Source: Bugula neritina (taxonomy: Eukaryota; Bryozoa; Gymnolaemata; Cheilostomatida; Bugulidae). Taken from it: a DNA stretch of 64,000 bases. Position 1 is the first letter of the stretch; each line of letters starts with the position of its first letter. The notes under the pieces are model-generated. The model was given only the letters and a program-made list of their open reading frames with translations. It ran no database searches and was not told the origin of the DNA. A program made the translations under genes and the position numbers. The stretch is taken from assembly GCA_964035545.1 (NCBI GenBank), contig OZ037767.1, positions 20,376,628 through 20,440,627 of the forward strand, read 5' to 3'. Positions 29,340 to 40,206 of the stretch are shown here, piece by piece.

Positions 29340-31425
29340 ATGCTTATTTTGTTATTAAATGCTTTCATTGGTTTAAACAGTAGTTCCACTTGAAAAAGCA
29401 TTCTCTCTATCTAGAATGAAGGATTAATGATAGCAAAGCTTAATTTACCTATCTCTGCTTATTAACCAGGGACCCATATATGCTGTGTTATAGTGAATAA
29501 AGATCGTATTCCAAACCTTCATAACAAAGTAGTACATAGCATGTAAAAAAATACAAATTGAATAAAACAAATTCAACATTCGGCATGAAATATAATATGG
29601 AGAAATTATGAAATATAAGACAATATTAAATATCATAAAGCACCATACTAACAAATAGTTATATAAAATGTTATTGAAAAATAATTCTTCTAATCTTTTT
29701 ACAATTGCTTTATTCTAATAGTAACATGAGTGATTGAATGATAAAAGAGCTATCATTGTAGCTGTCCAAATCTCTCTGACTTGGGTTATTTGAAGGCTCA
29801 TTAGAGTAACTACTAAAAGTTGATAATATTTGAATTAGGAGTTGTCATTTCTTATCATCATCAATTCTAGAGAGAAGATAACCAACAAAAGCTAGCTTAA
29901 TGGATTGCCAAATAATATCTCAAGTATATGCTTAGTTAGTTGACAGTCCAGGTAGCATTACATACACGAACGTTGCCTTGGATTTCAATGACCTTAGGAA
30001 AGTCACGTGCCTTACAACTGCTTATAACTATAACAATATTAACTACATCACCATGTCAAAAATAATTTGCAATACTTTTCTTCGAATACCTCTATAGTCT
30101 ATAGCTTCGAGATTTCCACTAACAAGCAGTGCACAGCCTTGGTGTCTTCCGTCAGCAGTAAGCTTCACTAGGAAAAGGTATACACAAGTCAATAAAAGGC
30201 ATCACTATTTTTTATGTGGAAGTAGACACACGCGCACAGACACAAACACACGCGCACGCATGAACACAAACGCGCATGCACACACACAACTACATTGTGA
30301 TTAGCAAGAGAGTTAATTTTTTTATATATACAGTCATGCAATAATTAGTTGTGTTACTTGACTTGTGTGGCTATTTTTAGATACGCTGACTTTATCAGTT
30401 ATCAACAAGTACTCTTTGCTGACACAATTGTGTATAAAACACAGCACTCTCTTCTACTAAGAAGTATTAGTGTATCCACTGCATCAGCCTATAGTTTGAC
30501 TACAGACCAGGTATCTTTATACTGTAAGAGAGAATCTGTACAATACCTGAATAGTAAATGTGTCGACAGTTTGAAGCTATATATTATCAACATGCACTGC
30601 TGTTTACATTAAATTTGGTAGCGGATGGGGGGGGGTAGGTAGGTGCCCATACTTCTTTAGAGGTACGGAGACAGGAGAACCTGTAGCCACACTTTGATTG
30701 AATTTAATTGTAAAACTACCTGAAGATTTCAATAAGACTCTCTTATTTGGTAAAGTTTGACCAGTTAAATAGTGTTGTGACAAGTCTAAATATCATGGCA
30801 AATCTAAAAGCCTGTGTTCTAAACTAATTTATAGATTTTTAAGCTTGTTAGCTTATAGGATGATATATCTATTCTACACACACTAGTAGCTGTGAATAAT
30901 CCCAAGAAGAGCTGGTGCTATCTCATCTGCAAATTAAGTTTGTGCAATAAAATGAATAAATAGTACTAGTTCGCTAGTTGTTTGTTTATAGCTGGGACTG
31001 AGCTACATTTGAGTTGTATATGCTAAAAACTAATGGCACTTTAGCTAGTTATTTTATAATTCAACAGCCTAGCATTTTGGGGTCATTCTTCTAAAATTAT
31101 TAGACATGTTGGGGTTATTAGACTTGAAGTACTGGCATGTTGCCAAGACATATTATAACAAAATTTGTGTTCTTCTTTGTAACTTCTTACTGATATTGTA
31201 TGTAGTATTAACTTGAAACCAAAGCATTCAACAATTTATAACTGCAGTTTTCAAATTACTATATTCCTAAAATTAAATGAGAATAAACTGACATGGGATT
31301 CTTAAAACTAAATGTTGATAAATTTGATTCACTAAAGTAATAGGTGTTCAAAATCCAAGTCTACTTTCTCATTGTCAACAATGGACTTCAGAAAGTTGTC
31401 ATGAAACAAGGTCACAAATTTATAT
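29340..31425. other. Intergenic sequence
   Basis: No recognised gene. A CA/CGCA-rich simple repeat lies at 30228-30292. A possible orphan exon at 30380-30509 (acceptor TTTTTAG, donor GTATCT) is open but unrecognised and has no neighbour exon that I can identify. Confidence 0.5.
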
Positions 31426-31985
31426 CACAGATGTCACATGTGTCATATGTATTACCTACATATTTCATAGGTATAACAGGCGATATCACAGATGTCACTG
31501 ATATCATATGTGTCACCTAAGTCACAGATATGACAGGTAGTATTTGTGACATCTGTGATATCACCTGTTATACCTGTGACATAGGTGTCATAAATATCAA
31601 AGGTTATACCTGTGACACAGATATATAACAGGTGTAACAAGTTAAAAACATAAGCTAGGTAAGCAAGCTAAAAAGTTAATTGGTGGTAACTCTTGCTGCT
31701 ACAGAGAATATGTAATATTTGTGTATGTAGCAATAAATGTCAGATGGTATCAAAGGTATAACAGGTGAAATTTGTGGCACATATGATATCACCTGTTACA
31801 CCTGTGACATTATAGGTGTTACAGGTGTCAGAGATATCACATGTTATGCATGTGACACGTGTGTCATAGGTATAACATGTGTAACAGGTTAAGAACATAA
31901 GCTTATAGGTAAGCATGCAAGACAAAAAGTTAAGGTGGTAACTCTCACAGCTACAGAGAATGTGTAATATTTATGTATATAGCAA
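31426..31985. repeat. Duplicated palindrome-rich block
   Basis: Two diverged copies, about 31430-31735 and 31740-31985. Each starts with alternating ATATCACCTGTTATACCTG and its reverse complement, and ends in a shared stretch from AACATAAGCT to CTACAGAGAAT and TAGCAACAATG. The palindromic part resembles a foldback or MITE-like element (inference). Confidence 0.75.
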
Positions 31986-32004
31986 CAATGGCAACAATAG
32001 CCAA

Positions 32005-32641
32005 TCAATTAACCAAGACAGCATGAATTTCAACATCTGGGACAATAAATATCAAATAGCAATAACTAAAATAATAATACAATTGCCACCAGTAAGCCCA
32101 AGACTTTAGGTGTAGAGATAAGGATGGAGAAGCTGAAGTAAGATACTTTGAGTCTAGAGATATGTGGTATGACACTCTCAGATATGTAGATATGGGCTCA
32201 TTTGCTGGTAATATTCCACAATGCTGAGCAAATCTCATGAAACCCTTTTTAGATGAGTCATGAAATCCTAGTTGTTCAGAAGCACAATGAGCCACAAGTT
32301 CAAGTGGTAATGCAGTGGGTAGCACATACTGCTTAGAGTCATGCTGTTCCAGGAAGTAGGTTTGTTTATAGATACCAAAGGATCTACGTGTACGTGTACG
32401 AGCTATTAACTTGCTTCTTTGAAATCTGGCACTCGACAAATCCATGCAGTAATAAATTATAAATTCATTCTGATTAATCCGCTCAAAGCGTGTCTGGCGT
32501 ATCATGAAAATCATGGTACAGAGCTGAATCAGCCAGTGGTTTATGTGCCAGAAACAACCGATTTCCTGGCAAAGCTTTTTTAATGTCTTATAAAAATAAT
32601 AAAGAGTGATGATCAACACGGAAATGACATAACTTCTAGAG
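32005..32641 (-). CDS. Orphan membrane-type coding exon
   Basis: An open frame of about 212 codons, long for such AT-rich sequence, ends with stop at 32005. It has a hydrophobic segment near the start (SYVISVLIITLYYFY) followed by KTLKKL, a hydrophilic middle with RTRTRRSFGIYKQTYFLEQ and PTALPLELVAHCASEQLG, and a second hydrophobic segment near the end (YYYFSYCYLIFIV). No upstream in-frame ATG precedes the first hydrophobic stretch before a TAA; a CATCTCAG acceptor at 32642-32643 suggests this is a last exon spliced to an unseen one, in phase 2. I do not recognise the family. It could be a chance frame, but composition and the two membrane-like segments argue for a real protein. Confidence 0.42.
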
Positions 32642-33161
32642 CTGAGATGATTATGGTAAGCACAAATGTGAAATTAAGAGAGTTAGTGTAGCAGCTATAA
32701 TGACAGTTTTTATGTGAGAGTTGATAAAATTAGTGTGGGTTTAGATTCAGTGAGTTTGCTCTTTTTGAATATGACGAATCATTGGAGAAAAATGTGGGGA
32801 AAAGATGATTTATTAACCCAATCAATGGACTGTTACCCAAACCTATCATCAAATTGAAAACAATCTGCATATAAAACTGCGACAAACAAAACCAATTATT
32901 CAAATGGTAAGTATTTAAATAGTTTATTGTAACATTCATAATATAACAATGTGTTCAAGTCAAGCCATTAAACCTAGCAGTAGAACTTGACACGAATTGG
33001 CACCAAGGAATCAAACTATACATATAAAAATAAAATATAGAGCAACAAAACTAGGACAAGATAATGTCCAAAGGTGAGCACCACCAGACTGTGCTTGTCA
33101 CAGAAGCACTGTGTTGTAGCTGGCTGCGTTTGAAGTTAGACTAAGTTTCAAAATCACAGTC

Positions 33162-35063
33162 TTATTCGCTGGTGCAGGTGTCCAAGAATTTGACGTGTCG
33201 AGCGTATCTGCACCTGCAGAAGACTCTATCGAACAGTTGCCCTTCGGGGCAGGGCTTGAGGTTGAGGTTGTCGATTCTAGCCGTATGTGCCTCCGAGTTG
33301 TGTCTAGTATCATAACTCTTACAGACATTGTCTAGCACCACAGTGATTTTTAGGTGGTTGTTGACTCCTGAAACCATAACAAGTCACTATGAGCTACATA
33401 ACATTAACTATTCAATCAGACTTAAGTCATCATATACTCAACACCAAAGCTGGTTATGACTTTACTGTAAGCTACAACTCAGCGTTTTTACTCAAGTTCA
33501 TTGTGTGCATTGTTAAATTTTATCTTTTTGAGATAGGAACCATGGATTTAAATAAACAAAACTGCTATTTCAGTAAATATAATAAAAGTCCAGTTATTGT
33601 CAACAAAAACTATGCTCATTTGCTTCAGCGAATCTTTTAAAGCAGGAAACTATTAAAGATTATTGAGTGCCAACCTAAACATTATTTGTTAATCTGCCGT
33701 AAATCCAAAATTATTGCTGTAATAGCTTATACTTAGGTTTAGTCATAGGTTTTACTTAAAAGTTAAACCTCTAGAGTTAGTATCATTAAATCCTGAGTTA
33801 TTTTTTGATGCACGATGAACATTTTCTCAAATGTAGCAGCCATGTGAAGTGTTTTAATTACTGGCTATCACTAAAAAGAGTAGAACATGATAATTATATA
33901 CAATTAAAAGTAACAGAAATTATTTACCATCATTTGGAGAGCATTGTTTAATTTGAACATGTTGAGATTGCTCAGCCATCTTATGTCCACCATCATTGTT
34001 GGCGTCTGTAGGCATGAAGCTGTTGCCATTGTTATTTCCATTATTAGAGCCTTGGTTGAAGTTACCATTGTTACTACCGCCATTGTTGTTTCCATTATTT
34101 ACTCCGCTGTTACCTTGCCCATTGTTGTTTCCAGTGTTGTTCTCTCCATTACCATTAGAAGATCCTCTTGTTTGAGGCTCAAAATTCTTCTCTTCAGTGG
34201 CAGGCGACTCTGATATAGGTTCCTCGAATACTGTCTCCACTTCTGGTTCTATGGGCCTCACTGGTGGCAAATTCATGCCGCTGTTGTGGTTGTTGTCGTT
34301 AATGCTGTTGTCGTTATTATTGTTGTGGTTGTTGCCATTGTTGTTGTTATTGTTGTTGTTGTTGCTGTTCTGGTTGTTGTTGTGGTTGCTGTTGGGCTCT
34401 TGATGGTTATTGCCACCATTGTTAAAATTCATGTTGTTTTGGCCGTTATTGTTGCCATTGTTGCTACCATGATTAAAGTTGCCTACAAGATCAGGAGAGC
34501 AAATTTTTAACCTATAAAAAATTCCACAATGTTTATAGGCTACATTCATATACCAACTTATCATTTCTGAAAATTAACTGAGTAATAATGACTTGACTGA
34601 GTATTAGCGTAGTTCACTTACCATTGTTGTTGCCGCCATTGTTATTTCCATTGCAATCTCCTATGTTTCCATTGCCGTTATTTGCTCCGCTGTTGTGTCT
34701 GCCATTTCCACACCCATTTCCTTCAGACACCGAGTTTTGTCCAACTGATGCTGACTGTGGTTCTGGTGCTGGCTGTGGTTTAGGAGTTGGATGTGGCTTT
34801 GGAGCTGGTGTAGGAGCTGGAGAAACAGGAACATGGTTTACTTTGCTGCGTTGAGAGTGGTGGTCAATTGCTTTTCCCCTTTGTGAGTTCTTTAAGTCTG
34901 TGGCCAGATCTACTAAGTATTCTCCCAGCTCAGCGTCTGGTTGGTGGGCTTGTTCATTATTCAATTGTATCTCACCGTTTGGTCCAGATATGGAGGCTGA
35001 GAGAGATATGCTGGTCAATGCCATCAAGGCAACGAGCACTAACAACAGCTTTGTGCAGGCCAT
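33162..35063 (-). CDS. Secreted Asn/Gly-rich low-complexity protein (3 exons)
   Basis: Coding exons 34622-35063, 33928-34482, 33162-33367 give 400 residues with consistent phases. The start MACTKLLLVLVALMALTSIS is a clear signal peptide; it lies just after a TTTTTAG acceptor (exon start about 35068), implying a 5' UTR intron. A mature acidic segment (AELGEYLVDLATDLKNSQRG) is followed by Pro/Lys/Ala repeats (APKPHPTPKPQPAPEP), then NNG/NGNN tracts broken by an acidic Glu/Pro stretch (RPIEPEVETVFEEP). The last exon holds a short module with five Cys, including KPCPEGQLFDRVFCRC, whose CPxGxxFD pattern recalls chitin-binding type 2 domains but lacks a full set. Probably an extracellular structural or matrix protein. 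No specific family recognised. Confidence 0.78.
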
Positions 35064-36725
35064 TTCGTCTAAAAAGTTGATAAACCATTTATGAGGAAAT
35101 CTTTTCACATGTAGGCTTCTGTAGCACTAAATATTTTATGACAAGGAGATTTGAGCAATGTTTGCATACTCACTATTCAGAATACTAATTTTTAGTTATT
35201 CTAAAAACACATAATTATTCTCCAAGAGACACAGATATAATATAAAAATAAAGTGACACTGAACTGACGAAATGTATATAATAAAAAGTTTGTCAGTGCT
35301 ATGATGTTACAAAGTTTAACTCTTGGCAGGTAAATAATTATTTCTGTCTGAGAAAAATTGTTGGTAAAAGTCAATGAATGACATGAAACTACCTTCTGGT
35401 CAATTTGACAAATAGTGGTTATACTCAGCTGCCTTGGAATATAATCATAGAATCAAAATGCATTCAAAGTAAAAGAGCCTTGAGTAATATTCGGTAGCAA
35501 AAGAAATGGAGTATTTACCTTTATCAGGGAGTAAAAGTGTCTTGTCTATAAGATGTTATGAGGTTCCAGCCACACCACTAGTACTGAACTGTTGTATTCT
35601 CTACTGTCCTCATGTTTAAATAGTTTTTCTTTCACTAATGAACAGGCTATAGGCACCTACATGTTGGTTTGTGCCACCTCGGGCTGAGTCACCATGGCAA
35701 CCGTGGAGTAACACATGACTGCTTGTTGAGAAGGTAAAATATTACCTAATGAATAAACACACTAGAAACACTCCTACGCACTCATGAATGAAATATGGCA
35801 AATTTAGAGTGAACCTAATGTCAGATTTGATGAAGGCACTCTTCCTGTTACGTAGATAGCAAAATAAACTTGCTACGTTCAAGTTATCAACACAAGCAGG
35901 TCAACATACAAACAGTTATTGCAAAACTGTACATTATAGCCTTATTAGCAACTTTAAATAATGACTAAACATTAGACAGCAAAGGGGATGTTGAAAGACT
36001 CTTTAAAAAACTCAACTGAACAAGTTCATCTAGCGGGTTACGTGCCATGGAAGTTGACGAACTGATTTTTGTTCTATATTTTCTGAATTAGGCTTATTTT
36101 TACTTTTACCAATAGTTTTGTTTGATCAACTAAGTTTACGGAGTTTTTAGAATAATATACTTATAAAAAGCAGATTAAAGTTACTTCATTAGAAAGTTAA
36201 AGCAGCTTACTATATGAAGACTTATTCCTATATAAAAATCACGTACATAATGGTTGGTCTCAACTAAATTTAAAGAACTTTATTGGCTGGTGACTTTCAG
36301 AAAATATTTTCGTTTGACTTAGAAAGAAAGAATGTATCAAAAGGTAAATTAATTACATATGTTTTGCTGTACTATTTTATCAAAATATGTAACACTGTAG
36401 AAAATATATAGAACAGCACATTGCATTGTTTTTCAAGTGTAGGTGGGTGGTGCAAGTCATACTGCTATAAGTCTAATAACCTTTCCAACCTCAACATCTG
36501 TCCACAGGTTATTAATAGAACGGGATAGTAGTGTGAATGAAGACTTCCTATTTGCTAATCTAGTAGATTACGTTGAAGACTTCACGTCACAAGCCTATTC
36601 AAATTAAAATTCACTTTGCTTATGCATCACCAGATTTTTTAAAAATCCTGATTGGTAAGCAGTTATGTTTGGTGCCAGTAAGCACCAGTACCACCCCCAC
36701 CTGTGAGCTAGATCTATATTTACTC

Positions 36726-36815
36726 TGGCCACTGTTAATCACAAATATTAAAATAACAATTATACTGTGGCCACTGTTAATCACAAATATTAAAATAACA
36801 ATTATACTGTGGCCA
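36726..36815. repeat. 42-bp tandem duplication
   Basis: Two exact 42-bp units starting TGGCCACTGTTAATCACAAA at 36726 and 36768, with the start of a third at 36810. A similar TATACTGTGGCCA string occurs at about 42560 in an EXOC2 intron. Confidence 0.92.
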
Positions 36816-39511
36816 ACCTAGCATCAGTATCATCTTATGCACTACTTCTTTGAATAACAAAACTTAAAACATTTGGTATATGTTGTACTTGTTTTGTTTG
36901 GAATAAATTGGTCATCAATTCACAATACATTTAGTGGCATAAAGCAGCATGTTTATGTAACAGATATAAAAAAGTACAGAGTGTGGATATATGAGTTGAT
37001 CAAAAATTTTCTTATTAACATTTTTGAAAGCAGTTTTCATATTTAGCTTTAAAATTATTATATTTGAAAAAAAACTGGGCTTTTTAGAGATAGAAAAAAA
37101 TTCCAATCAAAAATTAACAGATAATGTATATTTATTGTTTATCAAATTATAACACCTTCATTCTCACGATTCTTAGGTACAGAATAGATTAAAAAGATTA
37201 TACAAAGTCAACAGACAATATTGTATTTTTATAAGGCCATCCCTAAACTAACTATCGCATGTATAAAAAAAAAACAATTATTACAGACACAACTTTTATA
37301 TCCTTAAAAAGAAGTAGTTGCATTCTCTTTAATGTTCTTTTAGCGACCCTAATTCACTTTACAGACAGCTTATCTGCAGTTTAAGTTTTCTGCATATTAA
37401 AGTCTTTATAATATCACGTTGATACTTCATACAGTTTATCATATTCATAACAGTAAGACATTACGTAGCAAATAACCTTGCATAATATAACTTTATATAG
37501 GCAAGGTTGAAGGAAAATACATTGGTGTAAATATAGCTATAGATAATTTTCAATGAGAAAGACTTGGATTATATGTTTTACAATGTACGTAAAATGGCAA
37601 TATTTATAAACATAGATTTAATTGCATTATATTGTTAGTTCAACTGTACAGATTATAGTTTTAAACCGGAAGCTCTGAAGTCAGTAATGCCTGTTAAAAC
37701 TAAACACAATTAATAGAGAACAAAATGGGAGGTTTATTTGTTTATAAAAAGGCCTTAGAATAAAATCGTTCATACAGCGGCTTTTCTTTCTTGCATCATT
37801 TCATAAAAAATAATATTGAGAATATAGACAAAAACATTGTGTAACTTTTTCAATCTCATCAAATTGAAATATGCTCAATAAAAAACAACTTTAATATATT
37901 AACCATTTTTTTTTATAAATTCCAAGAAGAAAATAGAATATATAAAATGCTGTTATTAATACGCTGGTAGCTAGTAAAAGTTGCGTTAGATAAACTATAA
38001 TAATCTCTTCAAAGTTGACAAATATATGAAAATATTGCGTACATTATTGCATTCTTATGTATTCGTGGAAGTTGTTAAAACTTCTTTACTCATCATAAGC
38101 TCTTTCCGGGCACAATAATCTTTCACCTAATTGGCTAAAATGTAGTATACGCAGGTTATTTTATATTACATTGTTACATCCGTTACACTATGCTACTGTT
38201 TATATACCTATGTCTTCTACCCTAATCAGTGAAGGTAGCTATAAATTAACTCCCTCAAACCAACTATGCATATTTCTTAAACGTGACTAAAATTTGTAGG
38301 ATTTAGAAAAATAATTTCACGTTTATTTACTTTATAAAATTTTTTTCTAAATCTTCCATATGTATCATTGCCAATTTTCTAAAAAATCAGAACAAGGAAA
38401 AATATATTTTCTTTATTATTAGATTTTTATTTGCACAGAAACATGCTTTGCTTAAGAGGATCCTTTGTTTGATTATATCTAGCCTGAAACCTAACTACCA
38501 AGTCTCAAACCAGAACTTTGGCATTCTGGTTGATCTCAACCGAAATCTCCCAATCTATATAAGCAAGAAACTAATATTAGCCAAGCAAGAAATGGCATAC
38601 CTTTTTATACTCTGAATGGTCAATATTGCTTTGTATTAGGCGACAGTATATATCTGAAGACTTTATAATAAAATATTGAGAGTTTTATACATGTATGTAT
38701 AATAATAATTAAACAAACTCTTAAAGCATCACAAAAACAAAATTGTTCCCTGATTAACTGTAAAACATGTACTCTTCATTTTAATAACTTTGTGAAATAA
38801 ACAAGCCGCATCACCTTTCACCATATTGCCACCTTGACTGATACTGTGGTATGCAGAAAATCTCAACAAAGCTATTATTCAATCTCATGAATAATATAAC
38901 TTTATGAATCATGTTAATAGCAGTTTATTACCTTCATTAACAAAGTTTCATCAGCATTACAGGTCATATCTTGGTTCAACTATATTTCATTCAAATAAAA
39001 ATAAATAGATGAGGAATCTATAGCTCAGTGGCCATTGTCTAGCTTGACGAGTGGTTCAGACTTTAAAAGGATTATTGAGACACTAGAAAACACATTCAAA
39101 CTGCTTCTATGATACTTTGAGACTCTTAAGCTATGCTCTCAGTTTGCTTTGAGCCAAAGTCTATAGACATGCTAAAACATAGGAAATATATGGAGATTAC
39201 TGAAAGTCCTGTAGCAAAACAAAGCTCTCAGGCTACCTTTTAAGAAAGGTGATTCAAAGCTATGATTATACTGAAAATCATACAAGAGGACTTTTGTTTG
39301 AAACAAAAATAGTTTTAGCGGCAAATGCTACTAAGTTATAAGCCGTTATCATCCGTCCATTAAGGAAGTGTGCAACTGGTTTGCATGGTGTGAAGAGTTG
39401 GCAGTAAAAGGAGGAAAGAGTAGATCTGCCCTAATCTCCAGATAAACTGTATTACACGCATGGAACTGGCACAGCCAATGGAAGTGCTTATGTTTTATAT
39501 TTAACTACCGG

Positions 39512-39556
39512 GATCTGAGTAAAAGCCAGAAATCTCTTCTGGTTTTTACTCAGATC
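39512..39556. repeat. 20-bp inverted repeat with 5-nt loop
   Basis: Left arm 39512-39531 (GATCTGAGTAAAAGCCAGAA) and right arm 39537-39556 are reverse complements with one mismatch. Confidence 0.9.
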
Positions 39557-40206
39557 AAGTAGCAGTACTCTGCCTGGTTTTGTTCTCCATCACATAATTA
39601 TGTTTATTCAAGTTGAGGACATTTTGCAGGGACAAAGTACATGCTGAGTAGCAAGTGTCCAGCTGCTGCCCAACCTCCACAGCTGCGGTCTTAAATTTAA
39701 GCACTGAAGTTATTTATCAAGTTTTGTGAACAATGGTGTTTGACAGGAATTTAGCACTGCTTGCTAGAAATGGTAAAATTTCTTGCAGAGTTGGGAATAG
39801 CCAGGGTCTGGTGTATTGTGGTAGCATTTCAGTTTCATATCATGTGAATGGCTGCCGTAGAACAGGATCTGAGTATATGTTTGAATTTGAAACTTTATGC
39901 ATAGAGCAGTGAGCATGAATGAATATTAAGATATTTGAGGTAAATTTATATAAAAGATATGCAGGAGAGCAGCGCTAAAGCAGCTGTTTTAGAATGTGCT
40001 CCTTAATAGAGCTGATTAAATGCATTATGCCTATCTTTTCATCATGAGGCGATTAATTGATAAATTATTATTAAAATAGTTATTGAAATAATATACTTGA
40101 TTATAGTATAATTCATATGGTAAAAATATAGTCAGCATCTCATAACCTAAGTATTTCAAAGGTCTTACAGTTGAATATGACCCCCCCCCTTCAACTACCC
40201 CAAAAC

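Larger units (their letters stand above)
35069..40206. other. Intergenic sequence between the Asn-rich gene and EXOC2
   Basis: About 5.1 kb, strongly AT-rich, no recognisable exon. It should include the promoter of the Asn-rich gene and the 3' UTR of EXOC2. Contents seen: a 42-bp tandem duplication at 36726-36815, AT-rich low-complexity sequence at 37100-38400, a 20-bp-arm hairpin at 39512-39556, and a C-run near 40180. Confidence 0.6.

Noticed and set aside
33944-34510. Plus-strand Leu/Val-rich frames
   Set aside because: Antisense of the Asn-codon tracts (GTT/TTG complements) in the Asn-rich gene.
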